Positions 1 through 8,911 of a DNA stretch of 64,000 nt are shown piece after piece. The notes under the pieces are model-generated. The model did no database searches. It saw only the letters and a list, made by a program, of their open reading frames with translations, and had not been told where the DNA came from. Both the position numbers and the translations under genes were made by a program. The stretch is from Klebsiella spallanzanii (lineage in GTDB: Bacteria; Pseudomonadota; Gammaproteobacteria; Enterobacterales; Enterobacteriaceae). Position 1 is the first letter of the stretch. Each line of letters starts with the position of its first letter. The stretch lies in contig NZ_CABGGS010000034.1 in NCBI RefSeq assembly GCF_902158555.1, positions 345,771 through 409,770 of the forward strand. Direction: 5' to 3'.

Positions 1-1
1 C

Positions 2-649
2 GAGTTTGAAAGCGGCCAGGGAAAACTGGTGTTCGACCGCTTCGCCGCTTACGGCAGTACCCGCTATCGTGCGGGAGATCCCTATGCCGAAGAGCTGGTC
101 GCCATGGTGGCTCATACGGTCACTACCTCGGAGAACCAAAGCCCGAAATTTGCCGAATTCCGCGAGCAGCTCGCCGATATGGCCTCCGCCCACTGGGATC
201 TTTACTGGCGAATGTTCTGTCGCTGGGAAAACGTGCTGGAGGAGGCGGAAATTCGCGAAAGACTTAGTTTAGTTCGCGCCCGGGCGCATCTCCGGGCAGA
301 CCTGACCGAGCGGGAGTGGATCCTGACCGAATCACCCGTCGATGTTTCTGCGGCACCGGATGAAACCATATTTCCCGGCCCGGCCAGTAAAACCGTCGAA
401 TATGACTCAGCAAGCGGTCGGGCAATGATCTGGTGGACCTCGCAACCCTCCGGCGCTTTTCAGATAGTCCAGCGCCGTCAGTCAGGATGGGTCAACTGGG
501 GAAGCAACGGCGAAAACGAGTGCCCGGAACTGCCTGTCGGGGTTGATATCAAAACTGCCTGCGGAATATTTGCCGATAACTGGATGCATATTGCCAATCA
601 ACTGGAAACGCCGCCGTACATATCAGTGAGCAAAGGAGACGACCAATGA
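2..649 (+). CDS. C-terminal part of an unrecognised protein
   Basis: The reading frame is open from the window edge, so the gene begins upstream and only its last ~215 residues are visible. The visible part is acidic and Trp-rich, without signal peptide or membrane segment, and I do not recognise a family. Its TGA stop overlaps the ATG of the following PfkB kinase by four bases (ATGA), so the two are translationally coupled and probably act on the same sugar. A GTG at 29 could be read as a start, but coding continues upstream of it without a stop. Confidence 0.6.
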   Translation, partial: EFESGQGKLVFDRFAAYGSTRYRAGDPYAEELVAMVAHTVTTSENQSPKFAEFREQLADMASAHWDLYWRMFCRWENVLEEAEIRERLSLVRARAHLRADLTEREWILTESPVDVSAAPDETIFPGPASKTVEYDSASGRAMIWWTSQPSGAFQIVQRRQSGWVNWGSNGENECPELPVGVDIKTACGIFADNWMHIANQLETPPYISVSKGDDQ

Positions 650-1566
650 TCCTGTGCTGTGGAGAAGCCTTAATCGATATGCTGCCCTGTCGAACCCGTG
701 AGAATGCCTCAGCATTTATTCCCTGCGTCGGCGGTGCGGCGTTTAATGCCGCGATCGCATTGGGTCGCCAGGGAATGCCGGTGAGCCTGTTTTCCGGTCT
801 CTCAAATGATTTTATGGGCGATATGCTGCGCCAGTCTCTTGAAGCTTCCGGGGTTGATTTCTCACCTTCCACGCGAGCGCCGCTGCCGACGACGCTGGCC
901 TTCGTCAGACTGGTACACGGGCAGGCGCGCTATACTTTCTACGATGAGAATAGCGCGGGCAGAATGCTGGCAGACAGCGATCTGCCCGCGTTGAAAGATG
1001 ATGTTTCCGCCGTTCTGTTCGGCTGCATCAGCCTGATCGCCGAACCCTGTGGCAGCGTGTATGAATCGCTGATGGTGCGAGAAGCACCGCGCCGGGTGAT
1101 GTTCCTCGACCCGAATATCCGCGAAATTTTCATCCAGGACCGCGAGAAACACCTGGCGCGGATGATGCGGATGATTGCGCTGGCGGATATCGTCAAGCTT
1201 TCCGATGAAGACCTTGCGTGGTTTGGCGAGCCGGGCGATGAACATCAAGTCATTAACCACTGGCTCACTCTGGGGCCAAAGCTTATCGTCGTGACGCGCG
1301 GAGCCGACGGTGCCGATGCCTGGACCGCTGATTTCCATATTCATGTTCCCGGTATTGACGTGGTGGTTGCCGATACCGTCGGCGCGGGTGATACGGTGAA
1401 TGCCGGCATTCTGGCCAGCCTCTCTACTGCGGGGCTTCTGGAGAAAAGCAAGCTAGTGACACTGTCACGCAATCAGGTTCGCCATGCTGTCGAGCTTGGC
1501 ATGCGCGCTGCAGCGGTGACGGTTTCCAGGCCCGGAGCTAACCCGCCGTGGGATCATGAACTTTGA
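646..1566 (+). CDS. PfkB-family sugar kinase, fructokinase-like
   Basis: Predicted cytoplasmic ATP-dependent kinase of the PfkB/ribokinase superfamily. The 306 residues fit the family length. The N-terminal GEALIDM and GGAAFNAA segments match the sugar-binding start of fructokinases and KDG kinases. DTVGAGDT near residue 243 holds the anion hole and the catalytic Asp (about 249). The start overlaps the upstream stop by four bases. The substrate cannot be fixed: fructose or a 2-keto-3-deoxy acid are both usual for this branch. The last gene of its operon, it is followed by an imperfect hairpin. Confidence 0.88.
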   Translation: MILCCGEALIDMLPCRTRENASAFIPCVGGAAFNAAIALGRQGMPVSLFSGLSNDFMGDMLRQSLEASGVDFSPSTRAPLPTTLAFVRLVHGQARYTFYDENSAGRMLADSDLPALKDDVSAVLFGCISLIAEPCGSVYESLMVREAPRRVMFLDPNIREIFIQDREKHLARMMRMIALADIVKLSDEDLAWFGEPGDEHQVINHWLTLGPKLIVVTRGADGADAWTADFHIHVPGIDVVVADTVGAGDTVNAGILASLSTAGLLEKSKLVTLSRNQVRHAVELGMRAAAVTVSRPGANPPWDHEL

Positions 1567-1600
1567 ATTCTGACCCCCGAAAGAATACAGGGAGCAGATG

Positions 1601-1633
1601 ATGGCCTGAAATAATCGTCTATTGACAGGCCAT
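1601..1633 (+). terminator. weak hairpin after the PfkB kinase
   Basis: Arms ATGGCCTG (1601-1608) and CAGGCCAT (1626-1633) form an 8-bp stem around a 17-nt loop, followed by an AT-rich stretch (TAGTATTATTT) rather than a clean T-run. It may end the kinase transcript, but the long loop makes this uncertain. Confidence 0.35.
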
Positions 1634-1699
1634 TAGTATTATTTATTTGGTGAATGAATTAGATCTCAATTATTGAATGAAACTTAAACCAGCGTCATT

Positions 1700-1732
1700 T
1701 ATTAATGGATATTGTCGTCTAATCCATTAATA
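1700..1732. promoter_or_regulatory. 11-bp inverted repeat upstream of small membrane protein
   Basis: TATTAATGGAT (1700-1710) and ATCCATTAATA (1722-1732) are perfect inverse complements separated by 11 bases, so the half-site centres lie 22 bp apart, about two helical turns. It sits about 70 bp before the small ORF at 1801. It could be an operator for a dimeric regulator or an RNA hairpin in the leader. No neighbouring regulator can be linked to it. Confidence 0.45.
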
Positions 1733-1800
1733 TCAGGTGATTAGATCATCATTCATTTTCTGCCGGGATTACGACAGACCCCAGAGACAGGACGTCATCA

Positions 1801-1944
1801 ATGAAAAATAATAAATGGTTCACGCGTTTGCGCAACACGCCTATACCGGAACACAAATTCCGTCCGGCGAAGTGGCTTGCGTTTCTTGCTTTCCTTCTGC
1901 TCCTGGCGCAGCTGGCGGTTGAATCGTTGCTGCTGTCGGAATAA
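1801..1944 (+). CDS. 47-residue single-span membrane protein
   Basis: A short ORF starting MKNNKWFTRLRN and ending at TAA 1942-1944. Residues 1-25 are basic and polar; residues 26-44 are a hydrophobic Leu/Ala-rich helix followed by a short acidic tail. This is the usual architecture of enterobacterial small inner-membrane proteins, probably N-in. An ACAGGAC stretch about ten bases before the ATG is a plausible ribosome site. I do not recognise the family. The gene stands alone between the kinase and the convergent ecp operon, preceded by the inverted repeat at 1700-1732. Confidence 0.55.
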   Translation: MKNNKWFTRLRNTPIPEHKFRPAKWLAFLAFLLLLAQLAVESLLLSE

Positions 1945-1962
1945 ACGTTGCTATATCAGGCG

Positions 1963-2640
1963 TTACCGGGCCTCAGCGCAGGCATTCCCTAGCGTAAAGT
2001 AACGTTGATTGGCGACAACGAACTTTCTGTTTTTCCCGCTTAAGGCAGCATCGCGATAGCTTTCGCCAGGCAGCATATAGAACTGTGTGGAATGTTCATC
2101 ATTTCCCGCGCACCCCTGATGAATGATCACGCGGAAAAACGTATTTCCGCTATTGCGAAGTATCCCCTTTTGCTCATCAAGCTGCCATTCAAGCCGCTGC
2201 TGGCGAGGCCTGACCACCAGAATGGTGCTCATTGCCACCACCGGCAGCACATCCATTTTTTGCGGCGAATCCCTGAACGGCAATAACGTCACCGGCGTCT
2301 CTTTAAACACCACCCGATAATAGCGCTCCTGGCTATCTTCAGGCCCTCTGTAATAGAGGCGAAAATATTCGCTGCTTCGCGGCGGTAAATTAAAACGCAG
2401 CGGAGCATAAAGCAGTTCCCCCTGACCAGGCAGAACCGGTTCATCTCCCGCGCCGGGTTTAGCGATTTTCCACGCGGAGATCGTGTACATATTGTTACGC
2501 GGCGTGTCGTTATACAGCGGCTGTGAGATAAAGGCCTGGTCAGAGGACATCTCATAAATGACGGCGTTAAAAAATGCGCCCGATACAGCCAGAGGCGCGG
2601 CGGCCGCCAGCATGACGGGCGCTTGCATTCGCATAACCAT
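1963..2640 (-). CDS. ecpE: ECP pilus periplasmic chaperone EcpE
   Basis: Second chaperone of the E. coli common pilus (ECP/Mat, alpha-fimbriae) operon, and last gene of it. The 225 residues have an N-terminal secretion signal (Met-rich start, Ala/Val core to about residue 20) and the Ig-like chaperone pattern: PLYNDTPRNN, a basic segment for subunit docking, PRQQRLEWQ. Its ATG shares one base with the ecpD stop (TGATG), so it is translationally coupled. It should assist the tip adhesin or the other subunits in the periplasm. Confidence 0.82.
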   Translation of the reverse strand: MVMRMQAPVMLAAAAPLAVSGAFFNAVIYEMSSDQAFISQPLYNDTPRNNMYTISAWKIAKPGAGDEPVLPGQGELLYAPLRFNLPPRSSEYFRLYYRGPEDSQERYYRVVFKETPVTLLPFRDSPQKMDVLPVVAMSTILVVRPRQQRLEWQLDEQKGILRNSGNTFFRVIIHQGCAGNDEHSTQFYMLPGESYRDAALSGKNRKFVVANQRYFTLGNACAEAR

Positions 2641-4253
2641 CAGTCAACACCCAGCCATTTAGCGGTGACTTTTACCTCACCGCTGGCGCTGACCGTTCCC
2701 ACCCAGTCGTTGCCATCCAGCGTGCGCCTTGAACGCGGATCGTCCATCGGAAACAGCAGCTTCAGGCGGGTAGAAAAATAGTAGCCGTCATCGATCGCCG
2801 CATTCCACGGCGTCTGCGTCCAGCGCGCCTCGGTCATGTCGATCTCAGCATCAATGCAGCTATTACGAGCGCTGACCGTGTCTCCGGTAGAGGCTGTATA
2901 TGAAAGCAGCGCTGGAATCGGCACCTGCCAGCCGCCCTCTGGCGAAGTGAACAGGCAATACGATACCCCATCAATAGAGGTGCCTTCTCCCGTCACCTGA
3001 GCCGTGACCGAGTCCGCCATACGAACAGAAGATACCGTCACCTGATATTCAAACTCAATTGGCGTCGGGTCGCCGATATTGCCCGACTCTTTTGGCGCAG
3101 AATTTCCGTCAGTCGAAAGAATACTGATGCCGTACTCCTTCGGCAGAATATTGATCATGCTTGACGCCGTGAACTGATAAAACCCGGACTGCGCGGTATT
3201 GCTGTTATCAAAATAAAAGGTGAACAGCTCATCATTGTTGGTAATGCTGATTCCGCGCTGAACAAGATTCTGAAAAAAGGTTTTCGACAGGAACACATAA
3301 ACGTACTGGCCCTCAGTGGTAAACACATTGGAATACGTCGTCGAGGCGCTCCAGTTGTACCAGGTTGAGCCATTGCCGCTGTATTTAATCGTTCTGGCTG
3401 CCGGACTAAAGCCCAGCGTCGCGGTATCGACCACCATCTTAAATGATAATGAGGACGTCACGCGTTTGGTTTCCCGATAGTTATACGACACCATTTTGCA
3501 GGTCAATCCGCTTTCACCTGCAACAATACTCACCTCACAATGTTCGCTGCCCACGTTCACGCTGGGCGTCCCGTCGCTGGCAATCCAGATCTCTGCCATT
3601 GAGCCGGTACTATTGAGCGTTAAATGCCCGACTTTGGTCGCATTAATAGTGTAATACCGCCACGTCGCTCCTGAGGCGAGATCCCGGCAGCGCTGGCCTG
3701 ACGCCGCGTCATAATCCGTTTTGGTATAACAAAGATTCAACACGAAAGCGTCGGTCTCTCCCGGCTGACGATTACGCAGATATTCATACATAGAAGGCGA
3801 AAACGTGGCGTAGCCGGTCCCTCCGTTGACCAACGTATTACCGGCCATCGTATGGTAAAAACCTTCACTATCAATCACCTCACCGGAAAGATACCCTTGT
3901 GCCGGACAATTCGCCCCGGTAGACATGCAGCGAATACCAACAAACGGCGAGTTTACCGGGGAGTCGGATAGCCACATATCATAGTAATAGGAACGATAAC
4001 TCCAGCTGACGAACCCCATATAGCCCAGGCTTGTTTGGTTAGTGGAGTAGCGGGTCCAGACGTTCGCACCGGAAAAGCGCGGATCCAGCGTACCGGGCGT
4101 CACAAAGTATTCGTTATCAATATGGTTTTCGATAAACAGATAATCTTTATTTCCTGAGCCGCTATTGCTGGCGGTCACCGCCCCACCCTGAAACGACGTT
4201 AAGGTCAGGAAAGTGCCCAACGCCAGGCCGATAAATGATTTACAGAGTCCCAC
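2640..4253 (-). CDS. ecpD: ECP tip adhesin EcpD
   Basis: The large polymerised tip adhesin of the ECP pilus, 537 residues when read from GTG 4253, close to E. coli EcpD. I chose GTG 4253 because AGGGGAG lies six bases before it and a signal peptide (GLCKSFIGLALGTFL) follows at once. The longer frame to 4334 would run 95 bases into ecpC and give a basic N-terminus that hides the signal. Family features visible: ENHIDNEYFVTPGTLDPR near the N-terminus, the DMWLSDSPVNSPFVGIRC block, and a C-terminal VSASGEVKVTAKW strand. It overlaps ecpC by 14 bases. Confidence 0.85.
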   Translation of the reverse strand: MGLCKSFIGLALGTFLTLTSFQGGAVTASNSGSGNKDYLFIENHIDNEYFVTPGTLDPRFSGANVWTRYSTNQTSLGYMGFVSWSYRSYYYDMWLSDSPVNSPFVGIRCMSTGANCPAQGYLSGEVIDSEGFYHTMAGNTLVNGGTGYATFSPSMYEYLRNRQPGETDAFVLNLCYTKTDYDAASGQRCRDLASGATWRYYTINATKVGHLTLNSTGSMAEIWIASDGTPSVNVGSEHCEVSIVAGESGLTCKMVSYNYRETKRVTSSLSFKMVVDTATLGFSPAARTIKYSGNGSTWYNWSASTTYSNVFTTEGQYVYVFLSKTFFQNLVQRGISITNNDELFTFYFDNSNTAQSGFYQFTASSMINILPKEYGISILSTDGNSAPKESGNIGDPTPIEFEYQVTVSSVRMADSVTAQVTGEGTSIDGVSYCLFTSPEGGWQVPIPALLSYTASTGDTVSARNSCIDAEIDMTEARWTQTPWNAAIDDGYYFSTRLKLLFPMDDPRSRRTLDGNDWVGTVSASGEVKVTAKWLGVD

Positions 4254-6792
4254 GTTGTCTCTCCCCTTGCGACGCCATACGCATTTGCGACTCGCACTGC
4301 AAATCGCCCATCCACACCGCACCGCGCGCTTCATGTAAATTCAGCTCCAGCTCGCACCGCTGTCCGTTTTTCTCCACCAGAGTGATGGTCGGGTAGCGTT
4401 TGTCTACATCCATAGCGAATTCTCCCTGTTCATCGGTGCGCCCTTTACCGATGTGGTTGTGAATATCGAGGTGCGCGGCGACGGTGCCGTTATCGCGCCG
4501 AATGCGGCCAAACACCGTGACCAGCTGTTTTATTTCCGGACGTATAACTTCGACATTGCCGGGGTACAGTACTGACTGATGGCTTCTGCCGCTGACAATA
4601 TCCACGCTATCGGCGCTGCGTTTGTCATTCATTAACTCCACGCTGTAGCGACCGTATGCAGGCAGTGGGATAAAGTTTTTCTTACCGCTGAGCGGGTAAT
4701 GCTGGCCGTTTATTTTGGCGGTCATGGTGGCGTTGTCGCTGAAATCGGTATGGATCAATACGCCTGAGGCATAGCTCCCTTTTGCCGGAACCACGTCTCG
4801 CCCGGTCCAGGCGACGCTGCCCAGGGTACTGAAATTGACGTTGGTGCTGTTATCCGAGGCGTGGGTGGCGGAGAGCGTTCCGCTGCTGTATTTACTGTCA
4901 TAACTGACAAAACCGTTGATCGCGCGCTTATCGCTACGGTAGCTTTCGCTCTCTTTGCTCTTCACCCGCTGAGAAGCTGAAAGACCGGCCTGGGTAATCG
5001 TGCTGTCCGCAAAGCGCTTTCTGAGCGCCATATTCGCCAGCATATTGCCGTTTTCGCTGGATAGACCCGCGCTGAACCACGCCGCCAGCGGCAGCGAGAA
5101 GTCAAGATTGACGTATTTATCCCGTGTGGTGTCCTGATCGCGCTGATAGTGATAGTTCTGCACCCCGGTTCTCAGGGTTACGGTGCCGTAGCGCCCGGAG
5201 GCCAGAGTCTGCGAGTAGTCGAGGTTGTTATAGCGCGTTTTATTGGTGTAGTTTTCCGTTCGGCTGAAGGTCAGAGAGCCGAGATAAGGCGTCAGCGACT
5301 GCAAAGGCAGCGTCGCGCCATAAGTAAAGTAGTCCCCTTTACGCAGCGGTAAGTGGTTGCCGATATGGGTAAACTCTCTGGAGCCCCAAAGTGAACCGTA
5401 CCCGGCTGGCAGGCTCAGGTTGAGGGTGGTGATGCTTTTTCGACTGCCGTCATTAGCCAGCAAGACCTGCTGATTGGCCCGCAGAAGTTCGTTAAACATC
5501 ACATCGATTTCACTTTCATTCACGGCGTTACTGTCGAAACCATATAGCGTCGATTTGAACGATGTCCCGGCAAGCCACGGCAGCGTGACCGCCGCCGCGC
5601 CGCCGCTCAGCCAGGTCTCCTGCTTACCCTCGCGCACGGCATTTTGCGGACGATAGTCGGTTTTATGGTATTCCAGCAGCCCGCCAAACACCTGCCACGA
5701 CCACCGTTCCGTGACGCTCGAACCACGTGCATAGGTTTTATTGATCTGTTCGCTGCGGCTGCTGGCCACTTTACCGTTAATAATGACCTGTACCTCAACG
5801 TTATAAATCCCGAACGGCAGCGTCGCGGTATTCACTTCATAACTGCCCATCGCGAAGTTCTGGATGCTCAATAATTTTCCGTCGCGCAGAATATGCACTT
5901 CACCCGCAGCCGGTAAAAAGACGGTGATCGGCGTCAGGGACAAAGTGGTATCTTCCAGACGTGAGTTGCTTTTATTGCCATAGCTGACGCCGTAGATACG
6001 GCTGGAATTAAGCGCGTTCATACTGGCGATGGATTGCAGATTCCAGGTATCCACCATCCCCAGCGCCAGGCGATTACCGTCCATATCGCGTTCATACATT
6101 GCCCGGTAGAGATTGCCGCTGCTGTTGGCCGAGCCGATGCCATAGAAAGATCCGTTCAGATTTAAATGGTGCTCGCGCAGCGCCGAAGTGTTGTCCAGGG
6201 TCAGATAGCTGCTGGTGCCGTCATAACCGTTATAGCGATGATGATAGGTGCCAAAGGTGTAGTTAAGTACGTTCGATGGCGCGCTGGCGGTAGAATCTCC
6301 CAGCGAACTATGTCTCGCGAGAGTGGTCGCTGCCAGCGCGCTGCGGTCTACGGTCATTTCGAGATAAAACGCCCTGACGTCAAAGGTTATCTGCGCCGCA
6401 TCAGAGAGGCGCAACGTCATATCGGAGGAGAATTGTTGGTCCTGTAGATCATTGACAATCTCTTCTACCGGCGCAGAAAGCGAGAGATTATCCGCCGTGG
6501 AAACCAGGGTCAGTTCGCGGATTGTCAGCGTGCCGTTTTCGGTGGCGATCAGCGCATCGGCGATTTTTTGCCTGCTACGCGTCGGCAGTTCCGTCTGTTT
6601 ATAGCGGATAAACACCGGCACCCGCATGCCCTGCTTGAGCGCATCGGCAAAAACGGGGGGAATAATATAGTCCCCCACCCGAAGCAGCTTTGTTTTTTCT
6701 GTTTCAGCGATATCGCGTGCTGAGGCATCAACCGTGCAGACCAGGCATAGTCCCGACAGCAGCATTCCTTTTCTGAATAACCATCCTGACAT
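4240..6792 (-). CDS. ecpC: ECP outer-membrane usher EcpC
   Basis: Outer-membrane assembly platform of the ECP pilus, 850 residues, near the E. coli EcpC length. The first ~25 residues form a signal peptide (LLSGLCLVCTVDASA). The central region is beta-barrel-like, rich in Tyr, Asn and short amphipathic strands (for example LNLNGSFYGIG, GSYEVNTATLPFGIYNVEV), as in alternate-class (CfaC/CooC-like) ushers. The C-terminal region after about 720 resembles a plug/carboxypeptidase-like domain ending in a Cys pair. It follows ecpB by ten bases and overlaps ecpD. Confidence 0.87.
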   Translation of the reverse strand: MSGWLFRKGMLLSGLCLVCTVDASARDIAETEKTKLLRVGDYIIPPVFADALKQGMRVPVFIRYKQTELPTRSRQKIADALIATENGTLTIRELTLVSTADNLSLSAPVEEIVNDLQDQQFSSDMTLRLSDAAQITFDVRAFYLEMTVDRSALAATTLARHSSLGDSTASAPSNVLNYTFGTYHHRYNGYDGTSSYLTLDNTSALREHHLNLNGSFYGIGSANSSGNLYRAMYERDMDGNRLALGMVDTWNLQSIASMNALNSSRIYGVSYGNKSNSRLEDTTLSLTPITVFLPAAGEVHILRDGKLLSIQNFAMGSYEVNTATLPFGIYNVEVQVIINGKVASSRSEQINKTYARGSSVTERWSWQVFGGLLEYHKTDYRPQNAVREGKQETWLSGGAAAVTLPWLAGTSFKSTLYGFDSNAVNESEIDVMFNELLRANQQVLLANDGSRKSITTLNLSLPAGYGSLWGSREFTHIGNHLPLRKGDYFTYGATLPLQSLTPYLGSLTFSRTENYTNKTRYNNLDYSQTLASGRYGTVTLRTGVQNYHYQRDQDTTRDKYVNLDFSLPLAAWFSAGLSSENGNMLANMALRKRFADSTITQAGLSASQRVKSKESESYRSDKRAINGFVSYDSKYSSGTLSATHASDNSTNVNFSTLGSVAWTGRDVVPAKGSYASGVLIHTDFSDNATMTAKINGQHYPLSGKKNFIPLPAYGRYSVELMNDKRSADSVDIVSGRSHQSVLYPGNVEVIRPEIKQLVTVFGRIRRDNGTVAAHLDIHNHIGKGRTDEQGEFAMDVDKRYPTITLVEKNGQRCELELNLHEARGAVWMGDLQCESQMRMASQGERQRGTL

Positions 6793-6802
6793 CTGTAATT
6801 CT

Positions 6803-7477
6803 CTATTTGACGTGAATGTATTTACCTTCGTGCCAGATGCCGATTCGCGTCTGTTTATCCGCCACCTGCGTTTGTTTTATTTTTGCGCTCAGTCCAGGCA
6901 TGACGTAATAACGCTCACGGCAGCCTTCACCTTTATTTTTTGCAGGGTCAGCACATGGGCCATAGGAAATAACCCGGAAGGTGACATTACCGGTATTGGT
7001 CACCGTATCGCCGCGGTGTTGGTAATTAAATTTTGCCTTGCGCGGCGCCACGACCAGAATGGTGTTAATTTGCGCCGACGTGGTCGCCAAACCGTGACGT
7101 GAATTGCTGCTGGCCTGATGATCGCTCACCGGCTCATCCAGCCATGACAGCCGGTAATAACGTTCCTTATCATCTTTCGGGCCATGATAAATAAAACGGA
7201 AATGCTCTCTGGCGCCTGCGGGTAGAATCATATTTGCCGGAGTTGAGAGCAGCTCTCCGCTCTGCTCCATCGGGATGATTTTTCCGCCGGACATCGGCGT
7301 AGATATCCGATGCGCGCTGACGCTGACGAACCGCGCTGAATCGCTGGCATTGTCGATCTCTTTAGCCAGCATCTGGTCATCGGCAAACATTATCGAGGTC
7401 ACTTCTCCAACGCCAATAGCCGATGCGCTGCCGCTGATAAACAGCGTAAGAAATAAAAGGTTATCTGATTTTTTCAT
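6803..7477 (-). CDS. ecpB: ECP periplasmic chaperone EcpB
   Basis: First chaperone of the ECP operon, 224 residues. The N-terminal KKSDNLLFLTLFISGSASA is a signal peptide, followed by an Ig-like chaperone domain (REHFRFIYHGPKDDKERYYR, NTILVVAPRKAKFNY). Two Cys residues late in the sequence may form a disulfide. Just before its ATG is TATTAATA with no good ribosome site. The only GGAGG lies about 25 bases upstream inside a hairpin arm, so translation may be weak relative to ecpA or depend on the hairpin. Confidence 0.85.
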   Translation of the reverse strand: MKKSDNLLFLTLFISGSASAIGVGEVTSIMFADDQMLAKEIDNASDSARFVSVSAHRISTPMSGGKIIPMEQSGELLSTPANMILPAGAREHFRFIYHGPKDDKERYYRLSWLDEPVSDHQASSNSRHGLATTSAQINTILVVAPRKAKFNYQHRGDTVTNTGNVTFRVISYGPCADPAKNKGEGCRERYYVMPGLSAKIKQTQVADKQTRIGIWHEGKYIHVK

Positions 7478-7486
7478 TATTAATAT

Positions 7487-7508
7487 AAAGGAGGGTTGCC
7501 CCTCCTTT
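7487..7508 (-). promoter_or_regulatory. ecpA-ecpB intergenic stem-loop
   Basis: AAAGGAGGG (7487-7495) and CCCTCCTTT (7500-7508) form a perfect 9-bp stem around four bases. On the transcribed (minus) strand no T-run follows, so it is not a standard terminator. It lies between the major pilin and the rest of the operon. It could protect the ecpA message 3' end or attenuate ecpB expression, as often seen where one subunit is needed in excess. Confidence 0.6.
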
Positions 7509-7538
7509 TATGCAGGTTAGGATTTAACTATGAGGAAA

Positions 7539-8126
7539 TTACAGCGTCCACTCGGCGGTAAACTGTACTTTAACGTCACCGTTCCAGTAGCCATCGGCCA
7601 GGGAAGCGAAAGGTGTCGCAGTCAAGCCATCGGAAGTTGCTGAATCGATGGTAAACAGGAAAGCGCTCTGGGTGCTGGTACGGTCAGCATTGTTGTCATA
7701 ACCTGCAGCCAGGGATTCCAGGCCGGAAGAGGTATTGATGACCTTGTTACTAATATCAATCATGGTTACCGGAGCGGTTTTAGACAGTTTCTCACCGTTC
7801 CATGCTACGCCAACTTCCAGCGTCGAACCATCAGCTGCGCGATTCAGAGTATTTGTCACCAGTTGAGAGGTTAAAACAAAGTCAGAAGCGTTCTCCTGGC
7901 CCTGAATAGTGATATCAAACGCACCGTCCTGAGAATTAAACGCCTTCAGACCTTCGGCATATTCAAAAGAAACAGAGCGCAGCGGCGTAACGACCAGCAG
8001 GCTGGTGGTATCTTTTGTTGCAGAAGCATCCCAGCTTGCCGTTGCGGAAGCTTCTACATCCGCTGCCATTGCGCCGGAGCAAAAGAGAATAGAGGTAGCG
8101 CATGCTGCCAAAAGAGACTTTTTCAT
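7539..8126 (-). CDS. ecpA: ECP major pilin EcpA
   Basis: Structural subunit of the ECP (MatB) pilus, 195 residues, the same length as E. coli EcpA. A cleavable signal ends at GAMA-AD. Mature-part features shared with EcpA: KDTTSLLVVTPL, FEYAEGLKAFNSQ, a central TSQLVTNTLNR block and a C-terminal VQFTAEW donor-type strand. First gene of the operon, with a good ribosome site (AAGGA, about seven bases before ATG). The 812-bp region upstream is AT-rich and should hold the promoter. The usual upstream regulator gene ecpR is not there. Confidence 0.9.
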   Translation of the reverse strand: MKKSLLAACATSILFCSGAMAADVEASATASWDASATKDTTSLLVVTPLRSVSFEYAEGLKAFNSQDGAFDITIQGQENASDFVLTSQLVTNTLNRAADGSTLEVGVAWNGEKLSKTAPVTMIDISNKVINTSSGLESLAAGYDNNADRTSTQSAFLFTIDSATSDGLTATPFASLADGYWNGDVKVQFTAEWTL

Positions 8127-8823
8127 TGTATATCCTTAATAAACATTTCCAGATGTATTGCTTTGGCGTTGCCGCCCACAGAGATATTCTGCCCGGAGAG
8201 CAAAATAATATTAATTAATGATTATCAATAAGATACATTAGGCCATAAGGCAGATGACAAATGCCGAGCTAAATGTATATTCAAATATGAATGCGGCAGA
8301 GTATAAATTTACACGCACTCGCTGTCTATTGCATACCCCCTTAAGAAAAATCATGTTGAAATCCCCCTGCAAAAATACACATTCGCGCCCTGTCAATCCT
8401 GAAAGTAATTTCATTAAGAATTTTCTTGCCGGTCTGAAAAAATGGATTTATTTCAACAGAACAAAAAACCTCATAACCTGAAAGATGCAGGCTATAGCGA
8501 TGAATCCAAACATCAGTTTGGCATAAAAAAACACAGAAATAGCCGAATAGTGAATCAGGTTAACATTACCCTAAGAAAATATGCGTCTTGAATGTTTACT
8601 TCTGAAAAGCCCGGACATAAGGTTAGCGTGACAAGATCAGAATCGACTAAAATTAACAAAATCAATTAAGATTAAGCTCAATTTAAATTTGTGATGCGCA
8701 TCTCATTTTGCCAATAATGACTGGACAGAAAGAACTCGGACATGCTAGTAATTTAGGCAAGCAGGAGAATGGATTTAAATTAAACAGCATTTAAACCCCT
8801 TCTCAAAAGGCTGAAAAATTGCA

Positions 8824-8857
8824 TTGATAATGGTTTGGGTTTCTGAACGATTATCAA
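8824..8857. promoter_or_regulatory. 8-bp inverted repeat before the leader terminator
   Basis: TTGATAAT (8824-8831) and ATTATCAA (8850-8857) are perfect inverse complements with an 18-base spacer. They lie 16 bp before the terminator stem and about 80 bp before the aldolase start. They may be operator half-sites or the arms of an RNA hairpin that takes part in read-through control. I could not identify a confident promoter around them. Confidence 0.4.
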
Positions 8858-8873
8858 AAGGGTAAGTGAATCG

Positions 8874-8911
8874 AAAGCCCTCAGAGACGAAAGTCTCTGA
8901 GGGCTTTTTTT
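8874..8911 (+). terminator. strong intrinsic terminator in the operon leader
   Basis: A perfect 15-bp stem, AAAGCCCTCAGAGAC (8874-8888) with GTCTCTGAGGGCTTT (8893-8907), closed by a GAAA tetraloop and followed by a T-run and a second T-run after one G. It lies only 27 bases before the ATG of the aldolase at 8939 and reads in the same direction. No plus-strand gene precedes it, so it is best explained as a leader (attenuation) terminator. The second gene of the operon is a GlpP-family antiterminator. Confidence 0.85.

Noticed and set aside
549-872. Large ORFs on the opposite strand of the PfkB, porin and MFS genes
   Set aside because: They are antisense frames of GC-rich genes without ribosome sites or family motifs.
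2640-4334. Longer ecpD start at 4334
   Set aside because: It overlaps ecpC by 95 bases and masks the signal peptide; the GTG at 4253 has a strong ribosome site.
8254-8481. 75-codon ORF in the ecpA-aldolase gap
   Set aside because: No ribosome site, composition follows the AT-rich DNA, no recognisable motifs.
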